The notes beneath the pieces are model-generated. The model did not search any database. It saw nothing but the letters and a program-made list of their open reading frames with translations, and was not told the origin of the DNA. Both the position numbers and the translations under genes were made by a program. From NCBI GenBank assembly GCA_002721465.1, contig PBKO01000006.1, forward strand, positions 12,746-49,560: a DNA stretch of 36,815 nt, given 5' to 3'. Shown here one piece after another: positions 1-8,817 of this stretch. Numbering within the stretch: the first letter of the stretch is position 1; the number at the start of each line of letters is the position of its first letter. Source of the stretch: Gammaproteobacteria bacterium (GTDB lineage: Bacteria; Pseudomonadota; Gammaproteobacteria; Magnimaribacterales; D2472).

Positions 1-426
1 CTTGCTCCAGATGGGCCTGTCTACCAAGCAGGTACATTATCTGGAAATCCTTTAGCAATGGCAGCAGGATCATCACTTATTAAATTACTCATAGAAAAAA
101 ATCCTTATGACGCGCTTGAAAACAAAGCAAAAAAATTATTAGATGAGATGAAAAATATATTTGCTGAAAATAATATCTCTATCTCAACAAATCAAATTGG
201 TGGAATGTTTGGATTCTTTTTTTCAGAAAAACTTCCCCAAAACTTAAATGATGTTATTAAATCCAATGATATGTATTTTAAAAACTTTTTAAATGCATGT
301 ATAAGCAATGGTGTTTATTTTGCACCATCGAAGTTTGAGGCTGGTTTTATTTCTTCAAAACATACTAATAAAGAAATAAAGAATACAATAGAAGTAGTTA
401 AGAAAATCTTAAAGAAAGGAATATAA
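1..426 (+). CDS. hemL: Glutamate-1-semialdehyde 2,1-aminomutase, C-terminal part (5' end outside window)
   Basis: Frame 1 is open from base 1: LAPDGPVYQAGTLSGNPLAMAAG..., the conserved GSA aminomutase 'GPVYQAGTLSGNPLAMAAG' block; C-terminal 'GVYFAPSKFEAGFISSKHT' also typical. Confidence 0.93.
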   Translation, partial: LAPDGPVYQAGTLSGNPLAMAAGSSLIKLLIEKNPYDALENKAKKLLDEMKNIFAENNISISTNQIGGMFGFFFSEKLPQNLNDVIKSNDMYFKNFLNACISNGVYFAPSKFEAGFISSKHTNKEIKNTIEVVKKILKKGI

Positions 427-428
427 CG

Positions 429-1430
429 ATGAAATACGACATATGCGCAATTGGCAACGCCTTAGTAGATACACAATATATGGTTGAACATGATTTCTTA
501 AAAGAAATTGGTTTAGAGGCTGACTCAATGACACTTACTTCATCTGAAGAACAATCTCCAATTGTTGATAAATTAAAAGAAATGAATGTAGAGTCGGTTT
601 CAGATTGTGGAGGTTCTGCTACAAATTCTCTAGTTGCCGCTTCAAATTATGGCTCTATTTGTCACCATTTATGTAGAGTATCTGATGATGAAGATGGCCA
701 AAAATATATTGAAAGTTTAAAAGTTGCTGGTGTAGAACACATTGGATTCAGCAAAGAAGAATCTGACTTACCAACAGGCAAATGTTTAATATTTGTTACT
801 CCGGATGCAAAAAGAACTATGAGTAGTATGCTTGGAATAAGTGCATCTTTAGGTCCGTTAGACATTAATTTTGATGCTATTAGAAACTCTAAAATATTCT
901 ATATTGAGGGGTATATGGTAACAAGTGATGAAAACTTTAATGCTGTAACTTCTGTTCTAGATAATATTAAAGATTCTAAGATTTTAAAAGCTTTGTCACT
1001 TTCAGATGCAGGCATCGTAATGGGTTTTAAAGATAAATTTGAAAAAATTGAAAACTATGGCATAGATATGATTTTTTGCAATGATGATGAGGCTATTGCT
1101 TTTTCAGGTAAAGAAAATCTTGAAGAGGCAATTAATTTTTTTAAAAACTCATCATATATGATTGCAATTACAGTTGGATCTAAAGGAAGTATTGTCATAA
1201 AAGATGGTGAAGCAATAGTTTCTCCTGCTGTTGAAATAAATCCAATTGATACAAATGGTGCTGGCGACATGTTTGCAGGCTCATTCATGCATGCTTATCT
1301 TAAAGGTTACGGTTTAGCTGAATGTTCTGATTTCAGTAATTTCGCATCCTCTAAGGTTGTTGAGACTTTTGGACCAAGGTTAACTAAAGATGGATATGCT
1401 GAAGTATTAAATAAATTAAAAAAAAGCTAG
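429..1430 (+). CDS. PfkB-family carbohydrate/adenosine kinase
   Basis: N-terminal 'GNALVDTQYMV', 'GGSATNSLVAASNYG' and C-terminal 'NPIDTNGAGDMFAGSF' (PfkB signature DTxGAGD). Confidence 0.9.
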   Translation: MKYDICAIGNALVDTQYMVEHDFLKEIGLEADSMTLTSSEEQSPIVDKLKEMNVESVSDCGGSATNSLVAASNYGSICHHLCRVSDDEDGQKYIESLKVAGVEHIGFSKEESDLPTGKCLIFVTPDAKRTMSSMLGISASLGPLDINFDAIRNSKIFYIEGYMVTSDENFNAVTSVLDNIKDSKILKALSLSDAGIVMGFKDKFEKIENYGIDMIFCNDDEAIAFSGKENLEEAINFFKNSSYMIAITVGSKGSIVIKDGEAIVSPAVEINPIDTNGAGDMFAGSFMHAYLKGYGLAECSDFSNFASSKVVETFGPRLTKDGYAEVLNKLKKS

Positions 1431-1482
1431 CTTATTTTTCTACTATCTGATATTTTTTCATCCTTATATTTTTCTTAATTAA

Positions 1483-2031
1483 ATGGCAACAAAAAAAGTT
1501 ACTAAAATACCAACAAAAAAAAAGCCTGTTAAAAAGGTTCAATCAAAAGAACCTGTTGCAAAGAAAAAGACTGCCCCAAAAAAAATTGTTAAGAAAAGTA
1601 ATGTTGCTACAATCGCTAACAATAAATCAAAGATAGCGCCATATAAATCAAAGAAAAATGAAAAATATATGAGTGCAGCAATGCGAAAACATTTTATAGC
1701 TGTATTGTTGTTGTGGAAAGAACACTTGAAAGAAGAAATGCAGAAAACCTTTGATCATCTTAGAACTAAAGGTGAAACATATGCAGATCCTATTGATAGA
1801 GCATCTCAAGAGGAAGAATTTGCGTTTGAGCTTCGAACTAGAGACAGAGAAAGAAAGCTTATCAACAAAATTGGTATTTCAATTGAACAAATTAAAAATG
1901 ATGAATACGGATGGTGTGAGTCATGCGGTGACGAAATTGGTGTGAAAAGACTTGAGGCAAGGCCTACTGCGACGCATTGCATCGATTGTAAGACATTAGA
2001 TGAAATCAAAGAAAAACAGCTTAGTGGATAG
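1483..2031 (+). CDS. dksA: RNA polymerase-binding transcription factor DksA with a lysine-rich N-terminal extension
   Basis: 'YGWCESCGDEIGVKRLEARPTATHCIDCKTLDEIKEKQ' four-Cys zinc finger and coiled-coil 'DPIDRASQEEEFAFELRTRDRERKLINKI'. Confidence 0.95.
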   Translation: MATKKVTKIPTKKKPVKKVQSKEPVAKKKTAPKKIVKKSNVATIANNKSKIAPYKSKKNEKYMSAAMRKHFIAVLLLWKEHLKEEMQKTFDHLRTKGETYADPIDRASQEEEFAFELRTRDRERKLINKIGISIEQIKNDEYGWCESCGDEIGVKRLEARPTATHCIDCKTLDEIKEKQLSG

Positions 2032-2057
2032 TCACCCTTTCTTATCAAATCATAATT

Positions 2058-3290
2058 TTGATAGATAACAAAAAAATCAGTAATTTCGCTATCTCAATTG
2101 TAGAAAAGTTGAACAGAAATAACTTCGAAGCATACCTTGTTGGAGGATGTGTACGTGACCTTTTGTGTGGTTTGAGCCCAAAAGATTTTGATATCGCAAC
2201 TAGTGCAACTCCAATTGAAATAAAAAAAATCTTTAAAGCATCAAGAATTATTGGGAAGAGATTTAAATTAGTTCATATTTTTGATAGATCTGAACTGATT
2301 GAAGTTGCTACTTTTAGATCTGGTGAAACCACAGATAATGATAGCAACCTTGTTAAAGATGAGTCTGGAAAAATAATTCGTGACAATATTTGGGGAACAT
2401 TAGAGCAAGACACTCATAGAAGAGACTTTACAATAAATGCTCTTTATTACTGCCCTTCCTCAAAAAAAATTGAAGATAACAATAATGGCCTGCAGCATAT
2501 TAATAAAGGTTTAGTAGTTTCTATTGGTGATCCACAAAAGAGGTTTGCTGAAGATCCTGTTAGATGCCTAAGAGCAATAAGATTTAGTAATAAATTAAGT
2601 TTTAAAATCGATAATCAAATAAAAGAAGCTATTTACAAAAAAGGGCATTTATTGGCGAATATTTCAAATGCAAGATTATTTGATGAATTCTGCAAAATAT
2701 TTCTTTATGGTTATGCTGAAAAAAATTTTAATAAGTTATCAATTTTTGGCCTAAACAAATATTTGCTATTAACTGGAATTAATCACAATCAATTCTCAGA
2801 TAAGCTTATTCAGGAATCACTAAAGAATACTGATAAAAGATATTTAAATAATCAGTCAGTTACACCTGGATTTTTAATAGCTGCTCTTCTTTGGCCTGTT
2901 GTTATTGAGTCATGTAAAAGCAATAACCAAATAAATTTAAGAAAATTTTTTAGAGGTATGGATAAAATATTAAGAAACCAGCAAAATTTAACTGCTGTCC
3001 CAAGAAAATTTCACTCCTACATAAAAGATATATGGGTTCTTCAATTAAAACTTCATAGCCGAATTGGCAAACAACCTTATAAGACGCTGAAACATCCAAG
3101 ATTTAGAGCGGCGTATGATTTGTTACTTATTAGAGAAAAGGTATCTGAGAAGCAAATGCGTTTAGGTAAATGGTGGACAGATTTTCAAAAAAACAATGAC
3201 TCTCTTAGAAAGGATTTGATTGAGGATTTAAAAAATAAAAAAGAAAAAGAATCCTTTAAAACATTTGGTTTCTCTAAAGAGTTAATATAA
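2058..3290 (+). CDS. pcnB: Poly(A) polymerase I (TTG start)
   Basis: 'AYLVGGCVRDLLCGLSPKDFDIATSATP' nucleotidyltransferase motif, 'RRDFTINALYY', 'FAEDPVRCLRAIRFSNKL'; dksA-pcnB synteny. Confidence 0.93.
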   Translation: MIDNKKISNFAISIVEKLNRNNFEAYLVGGCVRDLLCGLSPKDFDIATSATPIEIKKIFKASRIIGKRFKLVHIFDRSELIEVATFRSGETTDNDSNLVKDESGKIIRDNIWGTLEQDTHRRDFTINALYYCPSSKKIEDNNNGLQHINKGLVVSIGDPQKRFAEDPVRCLRAIRFSNKLSFKIDNQIKEAIYKKGHLLANISNARLFDEFCKIFLYGYAEKNFNKLSIFGLNKYLLLTGINHNQFSDKLIQESLKNTDKRYLNNQSVTPGFLIAALLWPVVIESCKSNNQINLRKFFRGMDKILRNQQNLTAVPRKFHSYIKDIWVLQLKLHSRIGKQPYKTLKHPRFRAAYDLLLIREKVSEKQMRLGKWWTDFQKNNDSLRKDLIEDLKNKKEKESFKTFGFSKELI

Positions 3291-3316
3291 TCTATTAGTA
3301 AGATATTGTTATTTTA

Positions 3317-3982
3317 ATGAAGGCAGCTTTAAACGAAATACTCCTACCAAAATACATTGCTATTGAGGGACCTATTGGTGTTGGAAAGACAACATTAGCT
3401 AACAAAATAGCTAAAACTTTTAATTATGATGCATTCCTAGAGCAGCCAGCTGAAAATCCATTTTTAAAAAATTTCTATAGGAATCCTAGTCAGTCAGCTT
3501 TAGCTACTCAATTATTTTTTCTATTTCAAAGAATGCAACAAATACAAGATTTAAAACAAAGAAGTTTGTTTGAGAATGTCCGTGTAGCTGATTTTTTAAT
3601 CGAAAAAGATAGATTGTTTGCTGAAGTTACTTTATCGAATGAAGAAATAAATCTATACAATAAAGTATATGAACATATAACTTTAGATGCACCAACACCT
3701 GATTTGGTTATTTACCTTCAAGCGCCTATTGAAATCCTAAAAGAAAGAATAATCAAAAGAGGCAATATTAACGAGCAGTACTTGACCATTGAATATCTTC
3801 ACAAGCTAAATAATGCTTATTCAAGGTTTTTCTTAGATTATAAATCAGCACCACTTTTAATAATTAATGCAGCTGACATTAACCTAGAATCAAATGAAAA
3901 GGACTACGAAGAGCTCATTACAATGATTATGTCTAATCCAAAAGGTAAAAATTTTGTAAATCCTCAACCTTCAATAATCTAG
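3317..3982 (+). CDS. Deoxynucleoside kinase family protein
   Basis: 'YIAIEGPIGVGKTTLANKIA' P-loop; 'FLEQPAENPFLKNFY'; 'VADFLIEKDRLFA'; 'PDLVIYLQAPIEILKERIIKRG' characteristic of dNK (dGK/dAK-like) enzymes. Confidence 0.88.
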   Translation: MKAALNEILLPKYIAIEGPIGVGKTTLANKIAKTFNYDAFLEQPAENPFLKNFYRNPSQSALATQLFFLFQRMQQIQDLKQRSLFENVRVADFLIEKDRLFAEVTLSNEEINLYNKVYEHITLDAPTPDLVIYLQAPIEILKERIIKRGNINEQYLTIEYLHKLNNAYSRFFLDYKSAPLLIINAADINLESNEKDYEELITMIMSNPKGKNFVNPQPSII

Positions 3983-3991
3983 CTCATCATC

Positions 3992-5914
3992 GTGTCTTCT
4001 GATAAATACAATCCATTATCAGAAAATCCTCACATTAAAAATATTGAAGAGTATGAAAGACTTTATAAAGAATCTATAGAAAATCCTAAAAAATTTTTTC
4101 AAACTCTTGCTTTAGAGAATATTTCGTGGATTGAGAATTTTGACAAAGTGCATAATAAAAAATTTGCAAATACAAAATGGTTTGAAGGTGGGAAAACAAA
4201 TATTAGCCTAAATTGTATCGATAGGCACCTTGAGGATTCTGCTGAAAAGATAGCTCTTATTTGGGAGGGTGATGATCCAAATGAATCAAAGAAATTCACT
4301 TTTCGAGAACTTCATATTGAAGTATGTAAGTTTTCTAATGTTTTAAAATCAATTGGGATTTCTAAGGGTTCAAAAGTATGTTTGTATATGCCCATGATAC
4401 CTGAGGCTGCTTTTGCAATGCTTGCCTGTACAAGAATTGGGGCAATTCATTCTGTTGTATTTGGGGGATTTTCATCAGAATCTTTGAAAGACAGAATTTT
4501 AGATGCAAATTGTGAACTAGTAATTACTGCTGATATGGGTATAAGAGGCGGTAAAAAAATCCCTCTTAAAAAAAATGTTGATGAAGCTGTTCAAAATTGT
4601 CCAAATATAAAAAATACATTAATTATAAAAAGAACTGGAGATAGTATTGCTTGGAATCCAGATAAAGATCTTTGGTACGAAGAACTAAAAGAAAAGGTAT
4701 CAGATACCTGTGATCCGGAGCCTATGGATTCTGAGGATCCATTATTCATCTTATATACCTCTGGCTCAACTGGAAAACCAAAAGGGGTGTTACATACAAC
4801 TGCTGGATATCTTTTAGGTGCTCATGTAAGTTTTAAGTATTTATTTGGTATAAGTGATTCAGATATCTATTGGTGTACTGCAGATGTTGGTTGGATTACT
4901 GGGCATACTTATATTCTTTATGGGCCTCTTTCAAACGGTTCAACAACTATTATGTTTGAGGGAATACCGACTTATCCAGATGCTTCAAGATGCTGGCAAA
5001 TATGTGATAAATACAGTGTAAGTGTTTTTTATACGGCACCCACAGCAATTAGAGCTTTAATGGCTTATGGAAATGAACCTGTCTTAAAAACTAAAAGGGA
5101 TAATCTCAGAGTTTTGGGTACAGTTGGAGAGCCTATTAATCCTGAGGCGTGGCAATGGTATTTTGATATTGTTGGTAAAAGTTCATGTGATGTCATTGAT
5201 ACTTGGTGGCAAACAGAAACTGGATCGATTCTTATATCACCAATTGCTGGAGTAACTCCAACCAAACCTGGTTCAGCTACCCTTCCCTTTTTTGGAATTA
5301 AGCCATCTCTATATGATGATAAAGGAAAAGGTATCATTGGTGAGGGTTCAGGAAACTTGGTAATTGAGCGCTCATGGCCTAGTCAGATTAGAACAGTATA
5401 TGGAAACCATGAAAGAATGATTTCTACTTATTTTGAAACTTACGAAGATATTTATTTTACTGGAGATGGCGCCCGAAAGGATCAAGATGGGTATTATTGG
5501 ATTACTGGTCGTGTTGACGATGTATTAAATGTTTCAGGTCATAGATTGGGAACTGCTGAAATTGAAAGTGCCTTGGTTCTTCATCAAAAAGTTGCCGAAG
5601 CGGCCGTAGTAGGAATTGAACATCCTATAAAAGGTCAAGGAATATATGCTTTTGTCACTCTCATGAAAGGAGAAACTTTTGATAAAATTTTGAGGGATGA
5701 ACTCATAAAGTTTGTTGCAAATGAAATTGGGCCTATAGCAAAACCTGATCTACTACAAAATGCCCCAGCACTTCCGAAAACTCGATCTGGTAAAATAATG
5801 AGAAGAATACTTAGAAAAATTGCTGATGGTGATATGGATAATCTCGGAGATACAACTACACTTGCAGAACCATCAGTAATTAATGACCTTATTGATAATA
5901 GGCAAAGTATATGA
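3992..5914 (+). CDS. acs: Acetyl-CoA synthetase (GTG start)
   Basis: 'LFILYTSGSTGKPKGVLHTTAGYLL' AMP-binding motif, 'DTWWQTETGSILISPIAG', 'YFTGDGARKDQDGYYWITGRVDDVLNVSGHRLGTAEIESALV', 'PKTRSGKIMRRILRKIA' acetylated-Lys region. Confidence 0.96.
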   Translation: MSSDKYNPLSENPHIKNIEEYERLYKESIENPKKFFQTLALENISWIENFDKVHNKKFANTKWFEGGKTNISLNCIDRHLEDSAEKIALIWEGDDPNESKKFTFRELHIEVCKFSNVLKSIGISKGSKVCLYMPMIPEAAFAMLACTRIGAIHSVVFGGFSSESLKDRILDANCELVITADMGIRGGKKIPLKKNVDEAVQNCPNIKNTLIIKRTGDSIAWNPDKDLWYEELKEKVSDTCDPEPMDSEDPLFILYTSGSTGKPKGVLHTTAGYLLGAHVSFKYLFGISDSDIYWCTADVGWITGHTYILYGPLSNGSTTIMFEGIPTYPDASRCWQICDKYSVSVFYTAPTAIRALMAYGNEPVLKTKRDNLRVLGTVGEPINPEAWQWYFDIVGKSSCDVIDTWWQTETGSILISPIAGVTPTKPGSATLPFFGIKPSLYDDKGKGIIGEGSGNLVIERSWPSQIRTVYGNHERMISTYFETYEDIYFTGDGARKDQDGYYWITGRVDDVLNVSGHRLGTAEIESALVLHQKVAEAAVVGIEHPIKGQGIYAFVTLMKGETFDKILRDELIKFVANEIGPIAKPDLLQNAPALPKTRSGKIMRRILRKIADGDMDNLGDTTTLAEPSVINDLIDNRQSI

Positions 5915-6312
5915 AATATACATTACTCACATCCACAATAATTTTATTTACCAGTTGTATGTCAGTTCCAGAAGGTGATTTTGATAAAATTATTGGAGCA
6001 GATGATCCATCATTTAGCAGAGCAAGTCTTACATGCTTGCAAAAACCTATGAATCATCAACCACATCCAAATAATGAAGATGGAAGGTATCAAACCGTAT
6101 CTTCAGATGCAAATTGTATGGAGTCTGAATTAACCAAGATAGCTGTTAAAAGAGCTAACAATAAAGATGAAAATAAAATACAAATTTATTTAAAAAAGAA
6201 AAAAGGCATAGTTGTTGTAAATAGTGATGAAAATGATTTTAATTTTGAGAAACTGGAAAAACTTTTCAAGAAGAAAGATAAAAATGAGGATCCAGATCAT
6301 GACGAAGAGTAA
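5911..6312 (+). CDS. Hypothetical putative lipoprotein, charged C-terminus
   Basis: Short hydrophobic N-terminus ending in Cys (MKYTLLTSTIILFTSC), overlaps the acs stop by 4 bp; no recognised domain. Confidence 0.6.
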   Translation: MKYTLLTSTIILFTSCMSVPEGDFDKIIGADDPSFSRASLTCLQKPMNHQPHPNNEDGRYQTVSSDANCMESELTKIAVKRANNKDENKIQIYLKKKKGIVVVNSDENDFNFEKLEKLFKKKDKNEDPDHDEE

Positions 6313-7094
6313 TTTCCTTCATTTAAATTAATTTTCTTATCGCTGACCAATTTTATTAGATGTGCCAATAAACTCATTTTTGCTATTGGATACAAAGAAT
6401 CATGAATATCCGAATAAACTATTGGTAATAATTCATCTATAGTGAGATTTTGATTAGCCTCTATATTTCTCATCACTTTCGACTCTCTTGCTAGCCTATG
6501 TCTGATGATTGAATCAATGGTTTTATAAGGATTATCCATATAATTTCCATGTCCTGGGGCGAAGTTTTCAATATCGTAATTTTTAAGTAATTCAAGAGAG
6601 CTTAAATATGCTGCCATATTGCCATCTGGAGGCGCAATTACAACAGTCGAACCATCCATAATATGATCACCAGTAAAAAGACATTTCGTTTGAGTTAAAT
6701 AAAAACATAGGTGATTGCTAGCATGTCCAGGGGTATGGATTACTTCGAGTGAATATTCACTTGTTTCAATAGTGTCACCATGGCTGAGAACATTATCCGG
6801 AACAAAGCTTTTATCTTCCCAATCTGATTTCCCATCAACCAATCGACCATACATAGGAATATTAAGTTCTTTTGAAATTGGTAAAGCTGCAGGAGAATGA
6901 TCTGTATGAGTATGAGTAACTAATATCCTATTTATTTTTCCATCGCCCTCTAAAAGAATATTTTCAACATGTTCTTGAATATTTGGCCCAGGATCAATTA
7001 AAGTAATATCGTCCTGTCCTACTAAATATGTATTAGTCCCTTTCCCAGTAAATATACCTCCATTTGGAGCAGTGATTTTCTTAATGCTATCCAT
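6297..7094 (-). CDS. MBL-fold metallo-hydrolase (LACTB2/glyoxalase II-like)
   Basis: 'ILVTHTHTDHSPA' (HxHxDH), 'VIHTPGHASNHLCFYL', 'LFTGDHIMDGS', 'FAPGHGNYM'. Confidence 0.9.
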   Translation of the reverse strand: MDSIKKITAPNGGIFTGKGTNTYLVGQDDITLIDPGPNIQEHVENILLEGDGKINRILVTHTHTDHSPAALPISKELNIPMYGRLVDGKSDWEDKSFVPDNVLSHGDTIETSEYSLEVIHTPGHASNHLCFYLTQTKCLFTGDHIMDGSTVVIAPPDGNMAAYLSSLELLKNYDIENFAPGHGNYMDNPYKTIDSIIRHRLARESKVMRNIEANQNLTIDELLPIVYSDIHDSLYPIAKMSLLAHLIKLVSDKKINLNEGNYSSS

Positions 7095-7885
7095 TAATGA
7101 TCCTCGTATCCCTCATCATCAGGTAATAATCCTACCCAATTACCATTCTTTTTGAAAAATTTAGGAAGAATTGGTGGTATATCTTTATTGGTAAATTTTT
7201 TATAAGTATTTAACATTTGTGTTGAATCATCAAAATCTTCACATGTTTGTAAATTTTTTATAGTAGGCATTATCATCTGCATTTCACCATTAAATGCCAT
7301 TTTTACTGCTTTGCTTGGATTAATCCATAAGCTTTTCGTAATCTCAAAGCCGTCATGCTCTACAATTTGATTATCTGGCAAATATGCAATGAAGAATCTA
7401 GTGTCAAATCTTCTTGCTTCAATCTTAGGAGTAATCCAATGAGACAGAGGAGCTAAATTTGATGTGGATAAAATTAAATCTTCTTTTTTGCATATTGAGA
7501 AAAGATTAGTTTTGTTTTCAATTAATAATTTTCTATATTCTTTAAATTTTAATTTTTCTTTATCATCTAATAATAACTTCTCTCCTGATCTTCTTGTAGC
7601 AAGAAAAATCCCAACTTCTTCAAAACATTCTCTAATAGATGCTATCCAAAAACTGAGACCATCTTTTTTGAGACCTAATAAATCAGATGCAGACTTATCA
7701 TCTAATCCATCGGTATATGATTCAAGATCATCTAATAAATCGTTTTCATCTATTTTTCCTCCAGGGAAAACATACAAATTTTCAAATGGAGGTTTCTTTG
7801 ATCTTTTGACCATTAATACTTCCATTAAATTATTATTATCTCTTAAGACAAGAACTGTTGATGCTGGAGTTAAATTATTATTCAT
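7094..7885 (-). CDS. NUDIX hydrolase (NUDT19/CoA-pyrophosphatase-like subgroup suspected)
   Basis: 'NLYVFPGGKIDENDL...ASIRECFEEVGIFLA' Nudix box with an insertion; 'LSHWITPKIEARRFDTRFFIA' typical of NUDT19-like proteins. Confidence 0.85.
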   Translation of the reverse strand: MNNNLTPASTVLVLRDNNNLMEVLMVKRSKKPPFENLYVFPGGKIDENDLLDDLESYTDGLDDKSASDLLGLKKDGLSFWIASIRECFEEVGIFLATRRSGEKLLLDDKEKLKFKEYRKLLIENKTNLFSICKKEDLILSTSNLAPLSHWITPKIEARRFDTRFFIAYLPDNQIVEHDGFEITKSLWINPSKAVKMAFNGEMQMIMPTIKNLQTCEDFDDSTQMLNTYKKFTNKDIPPILPKFFKKNGNWVGLLPDDEGYEDH

Positions 7886-7917
7886 AAATTTCTGTTATAT
7901 GGCTTAGAATACTCTTT

Positions 7918-8808
7918 ATGAAAATCACTGACAATCTTACTAATGATATCTCAAATGCACCTGATTGGTTTTTAAAAGCCATTAATGAAATTGGTATTGA
8001 AAATACTATAGAAGATAACAAGGGTAAGATTTCTTATTCTGAATGGTCAGCAAAATCTAATACAGAAAATCTCATTATATTTATTCATGGTACTGGCGCA
8101 CATAAAAAATGGTGGGACCCTATTGCACCAAGTTTTACTGATTTCTCAAACGTTATTGCCATTGATCTTCCAGGTATGGGTGATTCAAGCTTTAGGCAAA
8201 AATATAGTATTAAAGACTTTGGTAAATGTGTAATTAAAATTATTGAAGAGCAAAAAAATAAGAGGCGAATATCAAACGTATATATAGTTGGTCATTCTTT
8301 AGGAGGACAAGTTGCGGCTTATGTTGCGTCAGAAAAAAAAGACTTGATTGCGAAGTTGGTGATGATTGATACATTTATAAGGCCTCCCGATTACAATCCG
8401 GATGAACATCAAGGGGGGCCATTAAGAAAAATAAAATATTATCCAGATAAAAATACTATTCTTAAAAGGTTCAGATTAATGCCAAGTCAAGAATGCTTAA
8501 ATGAATGGTTTCTTAGATATATTGCTGAATACTCTGTAAAAGATACTGAAAAGGGTTGGCGTTGGAAGTTTGATGATAATATGTTTAATAGTCTTGAGAG
8601 ATTATTTGGTTACAAATTTTCATTTTCTTGCCCAGCCTTGTTTATCCATGGTTCGGATAGTCTTCTTATGTCAGGTAATATTCTTAAAAATATTAAACTA
8701 ATGTATTCGGATATTATGACATTTAAAGAAGTAAAAGGTGCTGCTCACCATGTGCCTTTAGACAAGCCAGTTGAGATTATTGATATAATCAAAAAGGAAC
8801 TATTTTGA
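7918..8808 (+). CDS. Alpha/beta hydrolase
   Basis: 'LIIFIHGTGAHKKWWDPIAPSF', nucleophile elbow 'VGHSLGGQVAA', late His in 'AAHHVPLDKP'. Confidence 0.9.
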   Translation: MKITDNLTNDISNAPDWFLKAINEIGIENTIEDNKGKISYSEWSAKSNTENLIIFIHGTGAHKKWWDPIAPSFTDFSNVIAIDLPGMGDSSFRQKYSIKDFGKCVIKIIEEQKNKRRISNVYIVGHSLGGQVAAYVASEKKDLIAKLVMIDTFIRPPDYNPDEHQGGPLRKIKYYPDKNTILKRFRLMPSQECLNEWFLRYIAEYSVKDTEKGWRWKFDDNMFNSLERLFGYKFSFSCPALFIHGSDSLLMSGNILKNIKLMYSDIMTFKEVKGAAHHVPLDKPVEIIDIIKKELF

Positions 8809-8817
8809 TAACAAAAT

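Noticed and set aside
1751-1945. 64-aa plus-strand ORF in another frame within dksA
   Set aside because: Alternative frame of a conserved gene; no support.
662-2048. Minus-strand ORFs 662-865, 1055-1288, 1806-2048
   Set aside because: Antisense to the pfkB-family kinase and dksA; composition and position indicate shadow ORFs.
4099-5337. Minus-strand ORFs 4099-4299 and 5065-5337 opposite acs
   Set aside because: Contained in a confidently identified acs gene; no domain.
7464-7907. 147-aa plus-strand ORF antisense to the NUDIX gene
   Set aside because: Overlaps the conserved NUDIX coding region; Ser/Leu/Phe-rich translation typical of antisense AT-rich shadow ORFs.
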